Below, in pieces: positions 6,480-9,858 of a DNA stretch of 9,858 bases (position 1 is its first letter; the number at the start of each line of letters is the position of its first letter). Origin of the DNA: CAZEFK01 sp964511405. GTDB lineage: Bacteria > Pseudomonadota > Alphaproteobacteria > Elsterales > Elsteraceae. The position numbers and the translations under genes were made by a program. The notes beneath the pieces were generated by a model that saw only the letters and a list, made by a program, of their open reading frames with translations, ran no database searches and was not told where the DNA came from. The stretch covers positions 1-9,858 of the forward strand of contig CAZEFK010000243.1 in the NCBI GenBank assembly GCA_964511405.1. Reading direction: 5' to 3'.

Positions 6480-7031
6480 GTGCAGTCTGAATTGGATGAC
6501 TCGGATCTGAGGCAGGAGCTTCGTCAGGGTGAACTAATTTATTGGCAAGGCCAACCTTCTGCGCTTTTGTTGGCATTGGGTCAGCTGTGGGCCAGCGTTT
6601 TTGGCTGTTTCTTTCTGTCGGTCCCATTGTCTACGTATTTTCAGTTCTTTAAGAGTTGGGATGGCGATTTTTCTGGGATTGGATTTTTTCAAGTCTTTCT
6701 CGTTCCATTTGTGGGTGTCGGCGTGTGGCTCGCGTCAAGCGCTCCCGTTGCATATCTATCCGCGCCATACGTCAAATACGCGGTGACCAATCAAAGAATA
6801 ATAATACTTCAGCTTTTCCTGAGGCGGCGAGTCCAATCGTATGAGCCTGCCGACATCAATGGCATAGATCGGCGCGATGTATTTGGAAACAGGTCAACCC
6901 TTTTGTTCCGTAGTGAGCGTGCAAGGACTGGCGACGGTGACTCAATTCGACGTCGCGGGTTTTATGGCGTGGAAGACGGGCGTGCCGCAGAACTGGCGAT
7001 CATGCGGCTTCGTGAGGCCGGCAAGGCCTGA
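6480..7031 (+). CDS. Small membrane protein with bacterial PH (bPH_2-like) domain
   Basis: A 183-residue protein. The N-terminal LRQGELIYWQGQPS (14-27) is the usual lead-in of bPH_2-type proteins. Two hydrophobic segments follow at about 29-57 and 66-95, then the family's core strand YAVTNQRIII (100-109), RRRVQSYEPADINGI (115-129) and a final LLFRS strand (141-145). The expected topology is two membrane helices forming a hairpin with the PH-like domain on one face. The molecular role of such proteins is mostly unknown. The gene is about half G+C by rough count, with AT-rich codons, whereas neighbours are near 70%, a sign of recent transfer. The GTG start is the first available after an in-frame stop; its Shine-Dalgarno is weak, and a TTG at 6492 is an alternative. 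It converges on the hxlR-type gene with only nine bases between them. Confidence 0.75.
   Translation: MQSELDDSDLRQELRQGELIYWQGQPSALLLALGQLWASVFGCFFLSVPLSTYFQFFKSWDGDFSGIGFFQVFLVPFVGVGVWLASSAPVAYLSAPYVKYAVTNQRIIILQLFLRRRVQSYEPADINGIDRRDVFGNRSTLLFRSERARTGDGDSIRRRGFYGVEDGRAAELAIMRLREAGKA
7015..7029. terminator. Small inverted repeat at the convergent gene ends
   Basis: AGGCC (7015-7019) and GGCCT (7025-7029) form a perfect 5-bp stem with a five-base loop, overlapping the stop of the bPH gene and lying just beyond the 3' end of the convergent regulator gene. No T-run on either side, so at best a weak bidirectional terminator. Confidence 0.2.
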
Positions 7032-7040
7032 CAGGAGCGG

Positions 7041-7385
7041 CTAGGCGACCGCCTCGCTGACTCCGGCCCCGATCCGGGTCATGTGCTGCTGGCCCCAGGC
7101 ACATAGCGGCGCCAGGGCGGCGCACAGGGAATCCCCGAGTTCGGTGCGGCCGTACTCGACGCGGGGCGGCACTTCCTGGAAGTCCCGGCGCGTGACGATG
7201 CCGTCCCGCTCCATCTCCTTCAGGCTGTGGATCAGCATCTTCTCGCTGATGCCCGGGACCTCGCGCCGGATCTCGCCGAAGCGGCGGGGGCCGTTGCGCA
7301 GCGTCCACAGGATCAGCACCTTCCACTTGCCGCCGACGACCGCCAGGGCGGCCTCCAGGCCGCAGCTGTAGCTTGGGTAGCCCAT
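7041..7385 (-). CDS. HxlR-family winged-helix transcriptional regulator
   Basis: A 114-residue DNA-binding protein of standard HxlR length. Family hallmarks run end to end: YSCGLEAALAVVGGKWKVLIL (6-26), LRNGPRRFGEIRREVPGISEKML (29-51), LKEMERDGIVTRRDFQEVPPRVEYGRTELGDSL (55-87) and the C-terminal LCAWG. Cys8 is the conserved N-terminal cysteine that senses quinones, aldehydes or oxidants in characterised relatives such as YodB, HypR and QsrR; C88 and C95 are also present and could take part in thiol chemistry. AGGAG lies eight bases before the ATG at 7385 and fixes the start. The gene is divergent from an RND efflux operon and an inverted repeat lies 15 bases upstream of its start. It therefore probably regulates itself and the pump. 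Whether it represses or activates, and its inducer, cannot be read from sequence. Confidence 0.93.
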   Translation of the reverse strand: MGYPSYSCGLEAALAVVGGKWKVLILWTLRNGPRRFGEIRREVPGISEKMLIHSLKEMERDGIVTRRDFQEVPPRVEYGRTELGDSLCAALAPLCAWGQQHMTRIGAGVSEAVA

Positions 7386-7400
7386 GCCATGCGCTCCTGA

Positions 7401-7420
7401 TACTTACAAAAAGGTGAGTA
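7401..7420. promoter_or_regulatory. Probable HxlR operator: TACTTAC-N6-GTGAGTA
   Basis: An inverted repeat with 7-bp arms, TACTTAC (7401-7407) and GTGAGTA (7414-7420), differing from perfect symmetry at one position and separated by AAAAAG. It is AT-rich within GC-rich DNA, lies 15 bases before the hxlR-type start and 94 bases before the adaptor start. Arms of about this size and spacing suit a dimeric winged-helix regulator of this family. Position suggests direct autorepression by covering the regulator's own -10/+1 region. A weak -35/-10 pair for the pump (TTGTCC at 7422, GATATC at 7445, spacer 17) begins right beside it, but that promoter is speculative. Confidence 0.6.
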
Positions 7421-7513
7421 CTTGTCCCGTGGAAATCAAGGCCCGATATCCAGCGCCGAGGGCCGATCCCGTCGGCTGATCCAATGGCCTGAAACCGTTC
7501 AGGGATTCGTGAC

Positions 7514-8680
7514 ATGACTGTGGGACGGATGGCGCGCCCGGGGCTGGGCGCGACGGCGCTGATCGCTCTAGCCGTGGCCGGCGGCCTCTATGCGACGCGC
7601 GGCGCCGGCGTCGGGCAGGCGGCCCCGGCGGCCGCGCCGCCGCCGGCCGTGAGCGTGCGCACCCTGTCGCCGCATCCGGTGCGGCTGTGGTCGGAGTTCT
7701 CGGGCCGGCTGCGGCCGGTGGACGCGGCCGAGATCCGGCCCGAGGTCGGCGGCCGCATCACCCAAGTGCTGTTCCACGACGGCCAGACGGTCAAGGCCGG
7801 CGACGTGCTGTTCGTGATCGATCCCCGACCCTTCGAGGCGGCGGTCGCGCGCGCCCAGGCCAACCTGGCCTCGGCCCAGGCCAACGTCGCCTATGCCAAG
7901 GTCCAGCTCGACCGTGCCGCCGGGCTGCTGCCGACCCAGGCGGTGCCGCGCAGCACCTATGACGAGCGCCTGAACGCCCTGCGCGTGGCCGAGGCCTCGG
8001 TCAAGGCGGCCGACGCCCAGCTGCAGCAGGCCAACCTCGATCTGGAGCACGCCCATGTGCGGGCCCCGATCGCCGGGCGCACCAGCCGCGCCGAAGTGAC
8101 GGTCGGCAACCTGGTCGGGCCGGGGGCGGCAGCGCCGCTGCTCACCACCATCGTGGCCGACAGCCCGATCTATGCCGATTTCCAGGTCGACGAGCAGACC
8201 TACCTCGACAGCGTCCGGCAGGGCGGCCGCGCCGCCGAGCGCCGCATCCCGGTCGAGCTGATGCTGCCCGGCGCGTCGGCACCGGCGGTACGCGGCACCA
8301 TCGACAGCTTCGACAACCGCATCGACCCGGCCAGCGGCACCATCCGCGCCCGCGCCAAGTTCGACAATCCCGACGGCGCCCTGGTGCCGGGCATGTTTGC
8401 CTCGGTCCGGCTGGGCAGCGGCGCCGAGCGCGAGGCGCTGCTGGTGCCGGAGCGCGCCATCGGCTTCGACCAAAGCCGGAAGTTCGTGCTGGTGGTCGGC
8501 GCCGACGGCAAGGTCGGCTACCGCGCGGTCGAGCTCGGCCCGCAGGTCGGCAGCGCGCGCGTGGCGCTCAAGGGGGTGGCGGCCGGTGACAAGGTGATCG
8601 TCGACGGCGTCCAGCATGTCCGGCCCGAGATGGTCGTCCAGCCGACGGAGGCGGCGCCCGACGCCGCATCAGCTCAATGA
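7514..8680 (+). CDS. RND efflux periplasmic adaptor (membrane fusion protein), MexE/AcrA-like
   Basis: A 388-residue adaptor that would link an inner-membrane RND pump to an outer-membrane channel. A hydrophobic N-terminal segment (about 11-27) acts as signal or anchor; there is no lipobox cysteine, unlike AcrA and MexA. Then come the first half of the lipoyl domain with EIRPEVGGRITQVLFHDGQTVKAGDVLFVIDPRPFE (73-108), a coiled-coil alpha-hairpin of roughly 110-175 rich in Ala, Gln and Leu, the second lipoyl half with HVRAPIAGRTSRAEVTVGNLV (181-201), a beta-barrel (about 215-300, with RIDPASGTIRARAKFDNPDGALVPGMF) and a membrane-proximal domain to the end. WSEFSGRLRPVDAAEIRP is MexE-like wording. 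AGGGA lies eight bases before the ATG at 7514; an internal ATG at 7529 is a minor alternative. The stop overlaps the pump gene start as ATGA. Confidence 0.94.
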   Translation: MTVGRMARPGLGATALIALAVAGGLYATRGAGVGQAAPAAAPPPAVSVRTLSPHPVRLWSEFSGRLRPVDAAEIRPEVGGRITQVLFHDGQTVKAGDVLFVIDPRPFEAAVARAQANLASAQANVAYAKVQLDRAAGLLPTQAVPRSTYDERLNALRVAEASVKAADAQLQQANLDLEHAHVRAPIAGRTSRAEVTVGNLVGPGAAAPLLTTIVADSPIYADFQVDEQTYLDSVRQGGRAAERRIPVELMLPGASAPAVRGTIDSFDNRIDPASGTIRARAKFDNPDGALVPGMFASVRLGSGAEREALLVPERAIGFDQSRKFVLVVGADGKVGYRAVELGPQVGSARVALKGVAAGDKVIVDGVQHVRPEMVVQPTEAAPDAASAQ

Positions 8681-9858
8681 ACCTGTCGCGCTTCTTCATC
8701 GACCGGCCGATCTTCGCCGGCGTCATCTCGGTCGTGATCTTCCTGGCCGGCGCGGTCTCGGTGCTGCGGCTGCCGATCTCGGAATATCCCGAGGTCGTGC
8801 CGCCGACCGTGGTGGTCAAGGCGCAGTTCCCGGGCGCCAACCCCAAGGTGATCGCCGAGACGGTGGCCTCGCCCCTGGAGGAGCAGGTCAACGGCACCGA
8901 GGGCATGCTCTACATGTTCTCGCAGGCCTCGTCCGACGGCCAGCTGACCCTGACCGTCACCTTCCAGCTCGGCACCGATCCCAACCTCGACCAGCAGCTG
9001 GTGCAGAACCGCGTCAACCAGGCGCTGCCGCGCCTGCCGGATGTGACGCGGGCCTTGGGCGTGACGACGACCAAGAGCTCGCCCGACCTCACCATGGTCG
9101 TGCACCTGACGTCGCCCGGCGGGCGCTACGACATGCTGTATCTGCGCAACTACGCGGTCCTGAACGTCAAGGACCAGCTGGCCAAGATCCCCGGCGTCGG
9201 CAGCGTGCAGCTGTTCGGCTCGGGCGACTACGCCATGCGCATCTGGCTGAACCCGCAGAAGATCGCCGAGCGCGGCCTGACCCCGCAGGCGGTGGTCGCC
9301 GCCGTGCGCGGCCAGAACGTGCAGGTGTCGGCCGGCGTCATCGGCGGGCCGCCCTACGGCACCGGCGTCGAGCTGCAGCTGCCGATCAACGTCCAGGGCC
9401 GGCTGCAGGACGCCGAGCAGTTCGGCGAGATCATCGTGCGCCGCGACGCCTCGGGCGCGGTGACGCGGCTGAAGGACGTGGCGCGGGTCGAGATCGACGC
9501 CGCCCAGTTCGGCCTGCGCTCGCTGCTCGACAACCAGTCGGCGGTCGCGATCCCGATCTTCCAGTCGCCCGGCTCCAACGCCATCCAGATCTCGAACGAC
9601 GTGCGCGCCACCATGGCGGCGCTCAAGCGCAGCTTCCCGGAGGGCGTCGACTATTCGGTGGTCTACGACCCGACGGTGTTCGTGCGCGGCTCGATCGACG
9701 CCGTCGTCCACACGCTGCTGGAGGCGCTCGGCTTGGTCGTGCTGGTCGTGATCCTGTTCCTGCAGACCTGGCGGGCCTCGATCATCCCGCTGCTGGCGGT
9801 GCCGGTATCGATCGTCGGCACCTTCGCGGTAATGCATGTCTTCGGGTTCTCGATCAAC
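8677..9858 (+). CDS. RND efflux transporter, MexF-like (HAE1 family), 3' end beyond window
   Basis: The first 394 residues of a proton-driven multidrug pump whose family members are usually somewhat over 1,000 residues. The reading frame is open to the window edge. The N-terminus FFIDRPIFAGVISVVIFLAGAV is the first transmembrane helix (about 11-30). The periplasmic porter domain follows, with LPISEYPEVVPPTVVV (32-47), PLEEQVNGTEGMLYM (66-80), SPDLTMVVHLTSP (135-147) and DNQSAVAIPIFQSPGSNAI (285-303). FVRGSIDAVVHTLLEALGLVVLVVILFLQTWRASIIPLLAVP then starts transmembrane helices 2 and 3. Wording is closer to MexF than to AcrB/MexB, notably EYPEVVPPTV and YDMLYLRNYAVLNVKDQLA. The proton-relay aspartates of helix 4 and the funnel domain lie outside. 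ATGA overlap with the adaptor gene shows one operon. Substrates cannot be predicted. Confidence 0.95.
   Translation, partial: MNLSRFFIDRPIFAGVISVVIFLAGAVSVLRLPISEYPEVVPPTVVVKAQFPGANPKVIAETVASPLEEQVNGTEGMLYMFSQASSDGQLTLTVTFQLGTDPNLDQQLVQNRVNQALPRLPDVTRALGVTTTKSSPDLTMVVHLTSPGGRYDMLYLRNYAVLNVKDQLAKIPGVGSVQLFGSGDYAMRIWLNPQKIAERGLTPQAVVAAVRGQNVQVSAGVIGGPPYGTGVELQLPINVQGRLQDAEQFGEIIVRRDASGAVTRLKDVARVEIDAAQFGLRSLLDNQSAVAIPIFQSPGSNAIQISNDVRATMAALKRSFPEGVDYSVVYDPTVFVRGSIDAVVHTLLEALGLVVLVVILFLQTWRASIIPLLAVPVSIVGTFAVMHVFGFSIN

Noticed and set aside
6256..6627. 123-codon minus-strand frame across the toroid/bPH spacer
   Set aside because: Pro-rich, featureless, overlaps two supported genes and has no evident start signal.
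8674..9837. 387-codon minus-strand frame opposite the RND transporter
   Set aside because: Antisense shadow rich in Asp, His, Gln and Arg; the plus strand matches MexF throughout.

Overview
The window is dense, very GC-rich bacterial chromosome (roughly 70% G+C by eye, except one stretch near 6480-7031 that drops to about half). Gene spacing is tight and several starts are GTG or TTG. A FixJ-type regulator, a MocR-type regulator and a MexEF-like RND pump together suggest a high-GC proteobacterium, most likely an alphaproteobacterium. That placement is inference; there is no rRNA or other taxonomic marker. I see no tRNA, rRNA, CRISPR array, insertion sequence or phage gene, and no gene-free stretch over 300 bases.

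Left block (1-3368): two genes read leftward, a fold-type I PLP aminotransferase followed by a FixJ-like response regulator whose GTG start overlaps the aminotransferase stop (GTGA). Divergent from them is a MocR/GntR regulator with its own aminotransferase-like domain. The 130-bp gap between them holds three copies of ATAACAG/CTGTTAT, a likely operator. The layout suggests the MocR protein controls itself and the neighbouring aminotransferase/response-regulator pair.

Middle block (3440-6311): a 658-residue fusion of protein-L-isoaspartate O-methyltransferase (N-terminal) and an erythromycin-esterase-family hydrolase (C-terminal), with the diagnostic motifs of both halves present. Its last codons overlap the TTG start of a 301-residue protein of unknown function that looks like a six-hairpin alpha/alpha-toroid. 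These two genes form a probable translationally coupled pair and are the best candidate here for an uncharacterised system.

Inserted segment (about 6312-7031): a 168-bp spacer and a low-GC gene for a small two-helix membrane protein with a bacterial PH (bPH_2-like) domain. Its composition suggests it was acquired.

Right block (7041-9858): an HxlR-type regulator with the conserved N-terminal cysteine, divergent from a MexE-like periplasmic adaptor and a MexF-like RND transporter (ATGA overlap) that runs off the window edge. A TACTTAC-N6-GTGAGTA inverted repeat lies in the divergent gap, just upstream of the hxlR-type gene. This reads as a regulated efflux module, perhaps responding to electrophiles or quinones, with the outer-membrane channel possibly beyond the window.
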